Below are positions 1 to 5,313 of a DNA stretch of 5,313 bases, in pieces; position 1 is the first letter of the stretch; each line of letters opens with the position of its first letter. This stretch comes from Chthoniobacterales bacterium (GTDB lineage Bacteria; Verrucomicrobiota; Verrucomicrobiae; Chthoniobacterales; UBA10450), in contig QHBL01000371.1 in assembly GCA_003244125.1 (NCBI GenBank), positions 1 to 5,313 on the forward strand, read 5' to 3'. The translations under genes and the position numbers were made by a program. The notes under the pieces were generated by a model, which was given only the letters and a program-made list of their open reading frames with translations, did no database searches and was not told where the DNA came from.

Positions 1-88
1 GCTCTCGCATGATCAAAATCGTCCAGCGTTCGCCCAAGACTTCGGCCGCTTTAGCGACTGGGCAGAACTGACCGTAGCGGATACTCAT
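1..88 (-). CDS. HxlR-family winged-helix transcriptional regulator (5' end only)
   Basis: Read from the ATG at 88 down to the window edge, this gives 29 codons with no stop. Visible landmarks are FCPVAKAAEVLGERWTILIM (residues 8-27). The C-P-V segment followed by a helix and a G-x-R-W-T motif is the N-terminal signature of the HxlR (DUF24) family, which are dimeric winged-helix DNA-binding proteins of about 100-130 residues. The Cys at residue 9 sits where this family has its conserved N-terminal cysteine, which in YodB- and HypR-type members senses quinones, aldehydes or oxidants. A strong Shine-Dalgarno sequence (GAGGAGG on the minus strand, plus coordinates 91-97) lies two bases before the ATG and supports this start. 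The gene diverges from a tautomerase gene and has a perfect dyad 11 bases beyond its start codon, which suggests autoregulation. The wing and the dimerisation helix lie outside the window, so the effector cannot be judged. Confidence 0.88.
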   Translation of the reverse strand, partial: MSIRYGQFCPVAKAAEVLGERWTILIMRE

Positions 89-90
89 CG

Positions 91-97
91 CCTCCTC
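91..97 (-). promoter_or_regulatory. Ribosome binding site of the HxlR-family gene
   Basis: The minus strand reads GAGGAGG, a near-perfect anti-16S match, two bases before the ATG at 88. It decides the start of the truncated regulator gene, which would otherwise rest on only 29 codons. Confidence 0.75.
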
Positions 98-99
98 AG

Positions 100-120
100 C
101 CGCTACATAAAAAGTAGCGG
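100..120. promoter_or_regulatory. Candidate operator: CCGCTAC-N7-GTAGCGG dyad in the divergent region
   Basis: Positions 100-106 (CCGCTAC) are the exact reverse complement of 114-120 (GTAGCGG), separated by the AT-rich spacer ATAAAAA. The dyad lies between the HxlR-family start (88) and the divergent tautomerase start (223). Known operators of HxlR/DUF24 regulators such as YodB have a short inverted repeat around a 7-base spacer (TACT-N7-AGTA), and the spacing here is the same. A third copy of the GTAGCGG half-site lies at 74-80 inside the regulator gene, and a weaker dyad (GTTACT at 121-126, AGTAAC at 145-150) follows directly. Binding by the adjacent regulator is inferred. The dyad itself is plain in the sequence. 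Confidence 0.6.
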
Positions 121-222
121 GTTACTACATTCTACATCGTGGAGAGTAACGCGCGAGTTCTTTACCGTGGTGGCAGAAAGGGAGGGAACTCCCACAACGC
201 AAAATCAACGAAAGGAAATAGA

Positions 223-447
223 ATGCCACTGGTAAACGTTCAGGTCATCGAAAACGTATTTACGCCCGAACAAAAACAGCAGATCATCGCCAAACTCACT
301 GACGCAATGGTCGCGATTGAAGGCGAATCGCTCCGCGAGCTCACCTGGGTGAAGATCGAGGAAATCAAGGAAGGCAATTGGGGGATCGGTGGCCGCGGGC
401 TCCATGCGCGCGACGTTCATCGCCTGCAACAGAAAGCGGCCGCTTAA
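223..447 (+). CDS. 4-oxalocrotonate tautomerase family enzyme
   Basis: This 74-residue protein starts MPLVNVQVIENVFTPEQK and has the NWGIGGRG loop at residues 52-59. The Pro directly after the initiator Met becomes the N-terminal catalytic base in this superfamily once Met is removed. That fixes the start at 223 rather than the in-frame GTG at 139, and an AAAGGAA ribosome site six to seven bases upstream agrees. The length matches the short (about 60-75 residue) family members that assemble into hexamers of beta-alpha-beta units. By hand alignment to classical 4-OT, the Phe50 position is Trp53. The Arg11 position is not Arg, and the Arg39 position falls on Trp42. It is therefore probably not a true 4-oxalocrotonate tautomerase, and the substrate is unknown. 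It lies divergent to an HxlR-type regulator, a common pairing for small detoxification enzymes, and is followed by a strong hairpin. Confidence 0.88.
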   Translation: MPLVNVQVIENVFTPEQKQQIIAKLTDAMVAIEGESLRELTWVKIEEIKEGNWGIGGRGLHARDVHRLQQKAAA

Positions 448-467
448 CTTCTTCGCAGTTCAAATGG

Positions 468-497
468 GGGCCGGGGTTCCTGCACGGGCCCCGGCCC
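468..497 (+). terminator. Strong GC hairpin, probable terminator of the tautomerase gene
   Basis: GGGCCGGGG at 468-476 pairs perfectly with CCCCGGCCC at 489-497. Two G-T pairs and one C-G pair (477-479 with 486-488) extend it to a 12-bp stem with a six-base loop. It begins 20 bases after the stop codon. Only a weak pyrimidine stretch (CTTCTTCT, 504-511) follows, so it is either a poor-U-tract intrinsic terminator or an mRNA 3'-end stabiliser. Confidence 0.6.
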
Positions 498-601
498 GGC
501 TGCGCTTCTTCTAGCTGACGAAAGCACCTTGAATATCTGTGCCTTTTCTGGTGCCGATCAAACGCGACCGCTAGAATCGCTGCGAGCCGCGAATTGGTTT
601 T

Positions 602-715
602 GTGTTCGCCTTCTTCTCAAACCGCCTTGGCTGCCTTGGATCGTTAGTTGTCTCGGTTATCGGCACGATCGTACTTATCGCGCTGATGCGCGGTTGCAGC
701 GGCCCACATTGGTGA
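602..715 (+). CDS. Putative small single-pass membrane protein (37 aa)
   Basis: Starting at GTG 602, this short frame encodes 37 residues and ends at TGA 713-715. The protein opens with a short FAFFSNR stretch. A hydrophobic segment of about 21 residues follows (9-29, LGCLGSLVVSVIGTIVLIAL and onward), ending at R30 and a short GCSGPHW tail. From memory, the FFSNRLGCLGSLxVS pattern recurs in short uncharacterised membrane proteins of several Gram-negative phyla, and this is the main reason to call it. The in-frame stop TAG at 572-574 bounds the gene upstream. No good Shine-Dalgarno sequence precedes the GTG, and ATT at 593 is the only other nearby start candidate. It sits alone between the tautomerase hairpin and the next gene. 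It has no predicted function and could be non-coding. Confidence 0.55.
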   Translation: MFAFFSNRLGCLGSLVVSVIGTIVLIALMRGCSGPHW

Positions 716-926
716 CGCAAAGACTCGCAGTGGCGGCGTTTTCTCTGCGCCGCTGAAGTCGCGGATTAGCGTTCGACGGTGCTGGCTGCTGCCACAACAA
801 ACAGTTTCAAAGTTCCTTCACGTCGCCCGGGAGTCACTACATGTACGCTTTTGGAATGGAAAGCCGAAGGTGCGAGACGACTTGGAATAAATCGTGCTCG
901 ACAAAGTGTAAACCCAAAGAACCCGG

Positions 927-1442
927 ATGAAAATTCTACTCAAATCCATACCTGCCTTCCTCATCGCTCTGAGCGCACACGCCGGCGAGCTGAATGCGCC
1001 GATGAAAAAGGAGATCACGGTTCGTTCCGAAATTCAGCGAGGCCTGGCCGCCGTCGCCGCTTTGCGCGAACCGGAAATTCCACTCTACTATCACAGGGCG
1101 GTGACTGCGATTGTCGCCGATAATCAGCAGAGAAACGAGGACACCAAGGGTTTCGTTTTCGGGGCGAATTACGCGGCCTGGCACAAACTCTGGAGTGCCT
1201 TAAGCACGCGAAGTTTCTCAGACCCCTTCGAAGCGAGGGTGGCGGCAACGCATGCTGACATTTGCTATACGGTCGCTCTCGAGATGCAGAAGGAGCTCGG
1301 CCTTTCTGAGACTGACGTGCGAGACGTCTGTGCCGATTATTTCAACACCGACGAAGCCAAGCGCTTTCAGGCAATCCTACAGTCAAAGCAATTCGAGAAC
1401 AGCTACTCCCTGGCGTCAGATAATACTGCTGGAAATCGGTAG
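927..1442 (+). CDS. Exported protein of unknown function (171 aa)
   Basis: Residues 1-19 form a typical Sec signal peptide: MK, a K at 6, a hydrophobic core of about 10 residues, then AHA before G20, so signal peptidase I cleavage between A19 and G20 is likely. There is no lipobox. The mature part, about 152 residues, looks mostly alpha-helical and of mixed charge. It has several aromatic residues in its centre (Y54-Y55, F76, F78, Y82, W85, W89). It has only two cysteines, C113 and C135, which could form a disulfide in the periplasm. No known domain or catalytic motif was recognised. Translation signals are weak: only AAGA lies before the ATG. The gene ends 86 bases before uvrB on the same strand, so co-transcription is possible. 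The signal peptide and balanced composition make it a convincing gene, but its role is unknown. Confidence 0.72.
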   Translation: MKILLKSIPAFLIALSAHAGELNAPMKKEITVRSEIQRGLAAVAALREPEIPLYYHRAVTAIVADNQQRNEDTKGFVFGANYAAWHKLWSALSTRSFSDPFEARVAATHADICYTVALEMQKELGLSETDVRDVCADYFNTDEAKRFQAILQSKQFENSYSLASDNTAGNR

Positions 1443-1528
1443 CTTCCCGTCCACAGGTGCGGTTCGTAAGCGGCGGCTGCACGGATGGGTGTCTCTGTCG
1501 AGTCGCCAGAGGCGTGCTATGGTGAGGG

Positions 1529-3763
1529 ATGTCCTTCCAGCTTGAATCGAACTACAAACCGAGGGGCGATCAGGCGCAGGCGATTGCCAAGCTGGGCAAG
1601 TCGATCGAAGCGGGCAACCGGCACCAGACTTTGCTCGGGGTGACCGGGTCGGGTAAGACGTTTACTGTTGCCAATGTGGTGCGCGAGATCGAGCGGCCGA
1701 CGCTCGTTATCTCGCATAATAAGACACTGGCGGCGCAGCTCTACTCCGAGTTCAAGCAGTTCTTTCCCAACAATGCGGTCGAGTACTTCGTAAGTTACTT
1801 CGATTACTATCAGCCCGAGGCTTACATACCTCGCTCGGATACGTATATCGAGAAGGACTCCTCGATTAATGAAGAGATCGAGCGGCTTCGGCTTTCGGCA
1901 ACGAGCGCGCTACTCAGCCGGCGGGATGTCATTGTCGTAGCCAGCGTTTCCTGTATCTACGGCATTACTTCTCCGGAAGATTATGAGCGGATGCTGCTGA
2001 CGGTGAAACGCGGGCAGCATACTTCGCGCGAAGCAGTGCTTGGGCGCCTGGTGGACATGCTTTACGAGCGTAACGACATGAACTTCGCGCGCGGTCGTTT
2101 TCGCGTGCGTGGTGATGTGGTCGAAGTTTATCCGGCGACGGCTGATGAAGAAGCGGTGCGCATTGAGTTCTTCGGCGATGAGATTGATGCGATTACGAAG
2201 TTCAATCCGCTGACCGGTCATGCGCATGAGGCGCTGAGTGTGATTACCTTTTTCCCGGCGAAGCAGTTCGTTACGCCGGCGGACAAGTTGAATCGCGCGC
2301 TGACTACTATTCGCGCGGAGTTGGATGACCGAATTAAGGTGCTGGAGTCGCAGGGTAGACTACTCGAAGCGCAGCGACTGAAGATGCGCACGGAGTATGA
2401 CCTGGAGATGCTCCAGGAGATGGGATTCTGCAATGGGATCGAAAACTACTCGCGGCATCTTAGCGGGAGGGTGCCGGGTTCGCGGCCATTTACGTTATTG
2501 GATTTTTTTCCGAAGGACTTCCTGCTTGTAGTCGATGAGTCACACGCCACCATCCCGCAGATCGGCGGAATGTATGAAGGGGATCGCTCGCGCAAGACGG
2601 TGCTGGTCGAGTATGGGTTCAGGCTGCCGAGTGCGCTGGATAACCGGCCGCTGAACTTCGATGAATTCATGAAGCTGATGAACCAGGTGGTTTATGTGAG
2701 CGCGACACCGGCGGAGTTTGAGATTCGGAACAGCGTAGTTGAGAACAACGGTTACTTCCCGCATCGGCGGCAAAGGATCGGTGAAGAAGAGTTGGTGCCG
2801 TTTGTCTTGCCCGGAGGGACGACCTCCGTGTCGTCCCCATTCAAGACTAGGGACGGGACGGCGCCCGTCCCTCCAATCTCTCGGACGGATCAATCACCGG
2901 AGGAGTTCGATGTGCATACTCCCGGTAAGCCGTTGGTGGTGGAGCAGATCATTCGACCGACTGGATTGCTTGATCCCAAGATCACGATCCGTGGTCTGAA
3001 GAACCAGATCGACGACACGATCGAGCTGTGTCGTCAAAGAGTAGAACAACAGGAGCGGGTGCTGGTAACTACTTTAACCAAGCGCACGGCGGAGGATTTG
3101 GCCGACTACTTGCGCGATGTTGGGCTTAAGGTACGCTACTTGCATAGCGATATCGACACAATCGAGCGAGTGGAAATTCTGCGCGGGTTGCGCGCGGCCG
3201 ACTTCGACATCCTGGTGGGAATCAACTTACTTAGAGAAGGACTCGATCTCCCTGAAGTCTCGCTTGTCTGCATCCTGGACGCCGACAAGGAAGGATTTCT
3301 GCGGAGTCAGACCTCGTTAATCCAGACGGCGGGACGAGCGGCGCGTCATATCAATGGGGAAGTGGTGCTCTTTGCCGACACCGTGACCGATAGTATGCAG
3401 GCGCTGATCTCGATTTCCGAATACCGGCGGACGAAGCAGGTGGAATATAACGAGAAGCACGGGATCACACCGCAAACGGTGCGCCGGGCGGTGCAGGAAA
3501 GTTTGCATACGATCTTGCGCGGGCGCGAGGTGGCAGCGTCGGTCATTAACGAAGCCGGCGGCAACTTCGATCTGACGGAGCTGTTGCGCGAGCTGGAAGA
3601 CGAGATGCAGCGGGCCTCGGCGAACCTGGAATTCGAGCGCGCCGCGTTGTTGCGTGATCAAATCAGCGAAGTGAAAAGCGGGAGCGGGATTGCCAAGATC
3701 GAGCCGAGGCGACGGTCGGTGAAGTACACGCGGAATAACGGTCGGCGGCGGTCGCGGGTGTAG
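1529..3763 (+). CDS. uvrB: UvrB, excinuclease ABC subunit B
   Basis: UvrB is the DNA-damage-verifying helicase-like subunit of nucleotide excision repair. It is loaded by UvrA and then recruits UvrC for the two incisions. The 744 residues start with the family's F-x-L-x-S-x-Y-x-P-x-G-D-Q. Visible elements are Walker A GVTGSGKT (37-44), the Tyr-rich beta-hairpin that grips damaged DNA (about 90-112), Walker B DESH (336-339), YVSATP (389-394), TTLTKR and YLHSDIDT in the second RecA-like domain, the motif VI core QTAGRAAR (599-606) and the C-terminal UVR helical hairpin (about 683-716) that binds UvrC. A short basic tail ends the protein. It is about 70 residues longer than the usual roughly 670. 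The excess lies between S402 and V470, where E. coli has only a few residues. A stop codon at 1523-1525 lies six bases before the ATG, so no earlier in-frame start exists. GGTGAGGG abuts the ATG and AGAGG lies 16 bases upstream. All catalytic motifs are intact, so it should be active. Confidence 0.97.
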   Translation: MSFQLESNYKPRGDQAQAIAKLGKSIEAGNRHQTLLGVTGSGKTFTVANVVREIERPTLVISHNKTLAAQLYSEFKQFFPNNAVEYFVSYFDYYQPEAYIPRSDTYIEKDSSINEEIERLRLSATSALLSRRDVIVVASVSCIYGITSPEDYERMLLTVKRGQHTSREAVLGRLVDMLYERNDMNFARGRFRVRGDVVEVYPATADEEAVRIEFFGDEIDAITKFNPLTGHAHEALSVITFFPAKQFVTPADKLNRALTTIRAELDDRIKVLESQGRLLEAQRLKMRTEYDLEMLQEMGFCNGIENYSRHLSGRVPGSRPFTLLDFFPKDFLLVVDESHATIPQIGGMYEGDRSRKTVLVEYGFRLPSALDNRPLNFDEFMKLMNQVVYVSATPAEFEIRNSVVENNGYFPHRRQRIGEEELVPFVLPGGTTSVSSPFKTRDGTAPVPPISRTDQSPEEFDVHTPGKPLVVEQIIRPTGLLDPKITIRGLKNQIDDTIELCRQRVEQQERVLVTTLTKRTAEDLADYLRDVGLKVRYLHSDIDTIERVEILRGLRAADFDILVGINLLREGLDLPEVSLVCILDADKEGFLRSQTSLIQTAGRAARHINGEVVLFADTVTDSMQALISISEYRRTKQVEYNEKHGITPQTVRRAVQESLHTILRGREVAASVINEAGGNFDLTELLRELEDEMQRASANLEFERAALLRDQISEVKSGSGIAKIEPRRRSVKYTRNNGRRRSRV
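2813..2874. repeat. 62-bp palindromic element inside uvrB
   Basis: The stretch is bounded by an 8-bp terminal inverted repeat, GGAGGGAC (2813-2820) and GTCCCTCC (2867-2874). Inside are two perfect hairpins: GGGACGAC/GTCGTCCC (2816-2823 with 2830-2837, six-base loop) and AGGGACGGG/CCCGTCCCT (2849-2857 with 2864-2872, six-base loop). It is translated in frame as UvrB residues 429-449, a Gly/Thr/Ser/Pro-rich stretch with no family counterpart. This architecture is that of an interspersed REP-type or MITE-like palindrome. The genome-wide copy number cannot be seen from here, and no second copy exists in the window. Confidence 0.75.
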
Positions 3764-3771
3764 GAATCCAC

Positions 3772-3798
3772 CACGAAGGACACGAAGTTCACGAAGAG
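3772..3798. repeat. Three 9-bp tandem repeats (CACGAAGNN) after uvrB
   Basis: CACGAAGGA (3772-3780), CACGAAGTT (3781-3789) and CACGAAGAG (3790-3798) follow each other directly, starting eight bases after the uvrB stop. From memory, CACGAAG-type short repeats recur between genes of some Verrucomicrobiota. Here they lie between the 3' ends of two convergent genes. On the minus strand they read TTCGTG and overlap a stop codon (TGA at 3791-3789) that could be the natural end of the Gly-rich gene. Confidence 0.65.
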
Positions 3799-4984
3799 CT
3801 GTAGCCGTCGGTAGTTGCTTCCGCCCGTTGTTGTGGCGAGGGCGCTGGCGGAGCCGAAGCTTTGAGTATAGGCATAACTGTAAACCTGCGCGGAGGTATC
3901 GGAGGTCCCCGTAGCGGTTGACGTCGTGTCGCCGCCATTTGCGCCATTTCCACCTGAACTCTGCGCATAGACGTAGGCGCCACTAAGGCCATGTCCCGCG
4001 AGCGTGGTGATAGCGTTGCCGCCGTTGCCGTCGTTTGCGCCGGAAGTTCCGCTGCCGGCATTTCCACCGTAGGAGTAGCCGTAGAGTTGGAGATACCCGG
4101 CGCTGCTGGTCACGTTGCCGTTTATGTGGCCGACGGCTCCATTGCCTGCTGTGCCGGTGGGTTGTCACGATAACCGCCGTTGTCCCCGGTTGCGTAGAGG
4201 GTGACGTACAGGCTGGAGCTCGTCCCATCATTGAGAGAGAACAATAAGTCCGCCGCGCCGGCTGCGCCTGGAGTCCCGCTCGTGACACTGCCGCCGCTGC
4301 CACCGGTCACATTTTGCGTGAGGGATAAGGTTCCTGCGGCCGTAGTACTGCCGCTGATCGCGGTGTCGAGCAACTCGGACGCTCCCTTGCCGCCGTTGCC
4401 GCTTCCTCCAGCGTTGCCCCCGCCGCCGCCGGTGACTCCTGCGCTGACATCGACGTATCCGCCATCGGGTGAAGAGCACGAGCCAGTGACAGGGCCAAGG
4501 CTTGCAACACCGCCGTTGCCGCCATTGCCGGGTCCGTCGATCACGGAACCGCCATAGCCGCCGTTTGGGAACGCACGAACGTAAACACCGGAGTTTCCGT
4601 CGGCATGACCGTTCGCTGACATTGTCGCATTGCCGCCGGTTCCTGTTGTCTGGCCAGGCAGGCTGCTCGTGAGCGACCCGCCGTTGCCGTAATCGAAATA
4701 ATAATAGTAGTTATTAACTGCGTTGTTATCGCCGGTGGTGGACGCACTAGAGGTCCCGGTAAAATTCCCACCGTTTCCGGGCGTGCCGCCGGCGCTGGCA
4801 TCGCCGCCACTTCCGCCGCTGCCAGAGATGACGGCTGTCGCAGATCCGGTGTCGCTGCTGGCTGACGCACCGAACTGGCATTGCCCCCCATTCCGCCATT
4901 GCCGCCGGCGCCGCTGGTTCCGGCCGCGCCGCCTCTGCCGCCGGAGCCGCCATATGCGTCGGCTTCCGAAGTAACGTTGGGCAC
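3789..4984 (-). pseudogene. Frame-broken Gly/Asn/Ser/Thr-rich beta-strand-repeat protein gene
   Basis: One compositionally uniform protein is spread over three minus-strand frames: from GTG 4984 to about 4873, from about 4871 to about 4162, and from 4158 downward. Each junction would be healed by one extra base, giving roughly 395 residues. Degenerate units recur, with a GGxGG loop followed by alternating hydrophobic strands (for example SGVYVRAFPNGGYGG, SSLYVTLYATGDNGG, SGAYVYAQSSGGNGANGG). This pattern suggests a surface or extracellular beta-helical repeat protein, but no anchor or sorting signal is visible. The first frame is open back to 5098 without ATG, GTG or TTG above 4984 and without a signal peptide, so the N-terminus may be lost. 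The third frame runs to a stop at 3658-3660, overlapping uvrB antisense, while another frame has a natural-looking end (TTDGYSSS) at 3789. Real decay and base-calling indels are both possible. The consistent coding character favours a recent event. Confidence 0.6.
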
Positions 4985-5091
4985 GGAGGAGTCGGTGTTC
5001 GCCGCTGCTCGGTGCGCCCCGGGATTCTCAACTTCCGCCTTCGTCGAGCCTGCGGCGTGACAGGTGGCTGGCGTGAGGGGAAAGTGATTCA

Positions 5092-5313
5092 GTGAAATAC
5101 GCCATTCTCAACCGCGAGTTCGGCCCGATGCGCACCGTCATTGTGCTCGGTGTGGGGCGCGGCGGCACTTCGCTCATCGCGGGATGTTTGCGCGCGCTCG
5201 GCTTGTGCATGGGAGAGACGCCGCACCTGCTCAAGCATGAATGGTCGCCCATCACTTACGGCAGCGATGGCGGCGTCGATTTGCCCGCGACTCATCGCAA
5301 CATCCAGCAGCTC
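5092..5313 (+). CDS. Sulfotransferase-like protein (5' end only)
   Basis: From GTG 5092 the frame stays open for 74 codons to the window edge. Residues 16-27 read VIVLGVGRGGTS, a beta-strand followed by a glycine-rich R-x-G-T-S loop. This matches the 5'-phosphosulfate-binding (PSB) loop at the start of PAPS-dependent sulfotransferase folds, and the following LIAGCLRALGLCMGE helix-turn is typical of bacterial members that begin with RSGTS. The in-frame stop at 5074-5076 limits the start. GAGGGG at 5075-5080 lies 11 bases before GTG 5092, and ATG 5128 is a possible later start. The 3'-phosphate-binding motif and catalytic residues are beyond the edge, so substrate and activity are unknown. A related P-loop kinase fold is the main alternative. 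The gene is divergent from the broken Gly-rich gene. Confidence 0.75.
   Translation, partial: MKYAILNREFGPMRTVIVLGVGRGGTSLIAGCLRALGLCMGETPHLLKHEWSPITYGSDGGVDLPATHRNIQQL

Noticed and set aside
139..222. In-frame GTG 139 as a longer start for the tautomerase
   Set aside because: The catalytic Pro must follow the initiator Met directly, and AAAGGAA lies correctly before ATG 223. The 28-residue extension has no family counterpart.
2..238. Plus-strand frame open from the left edge to TAA at 236-238
   Set aside because: It is antisense to the HxlR gene, covers the control region and overlaps the tautomerase start, and its product has no recognisable features.
529..756. 75-codon plus-strand ORF starting at TTG 529
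   Set aside because: It has no ribosome site and no family resemblance. The membrane-protein reading in the overlapping frame (602-715) is far more protein-like.
779..1123. 114-codon plus-strand ORF before and within the exported-protein gene
   Set aside because: It is Arg-rich, of shadow-like composition, and overlaps the start and signal peptide of the convincing gene at 927.
2813..2874. Palindromes in uvrB read as a CRISPR repeat or transcription terminator
   Set aside because: No second spaced copy exists, so it is not a CRISPR array. There is no U-tract, and it lies in the middle of an intact reading frame.
4201..4974. Pro/Ala-rich plus-strand ORFs over the Gly-rich region
   Set aside because: They are the complement of GGC/GGN codons, which produces PPLPP-type proteins. 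The minus-strand reading shows ordered repeats and strand-like segments instead.

Overview
The window looks like chromosomal DNA from a moderately GC-rich, free-living bacterium. Three things suggest a soil Verrucomicrobiota, possibly Chthoniobacterales-like: short dyad-rich palindromic elements of the GGGACG type, a CACGAAG tandem repeat just after a stop codon, and a long Gly/Asn/Ser/Thr-rich repeat protein. This assignment rests on memory of such genomes. There is no rRNA or other marker here to prove it.

Layout from left to right. (1) Positions 1-88, minus strand: the 5' end of an HxlR-family winged-helix regulator, running off the window edge. (2) Positions 89-222: a divergent control region with a perfect 7-7-7 dyad at 100-120, followed by a plus-strand 4-oxalocrotonate-tautomerase-family gene (223-447). 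A strong GC-rich hairpin follows it. (3) Positions 448-926: mostly non-coding, but with a 37-codon plus-strand ORF (602-715) that reads as a small single-pass membrane protein. (4) Positions 927-1442: a small exported protein of unknown function. (5) Positions 1529-3763: uvrB, complete and with its catalytic motifs intact. It is about 70 residues longer than usual because of a large insertion after the SATP motif, and a 62-bp palindromic element lies in frame inside that insertion. (6) Positions 3764-5091: a 9-bp tandem repeat, then a minus-strand gene for a Gly-rich beta-strand-repeat protein whose reading frame is broken at least twice. (7) Positions 5092-5313, plus strand: the 5' end of a sulfotransferase-like gene, running off the right edge.

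The genes do not form one pathway. The clearest functional unit is the divergent HxlR/tautomerase pair, in which the regulator probably controls itself and perhaps the tautomerase through the dyad. uvrB is a housekeeping nucleotide-excision-repair gene. The most unusual observations are the palindromic element translated as part of UvrB, the frame-broken repeat protein, the small membrane protein and the HxlR-type operator.
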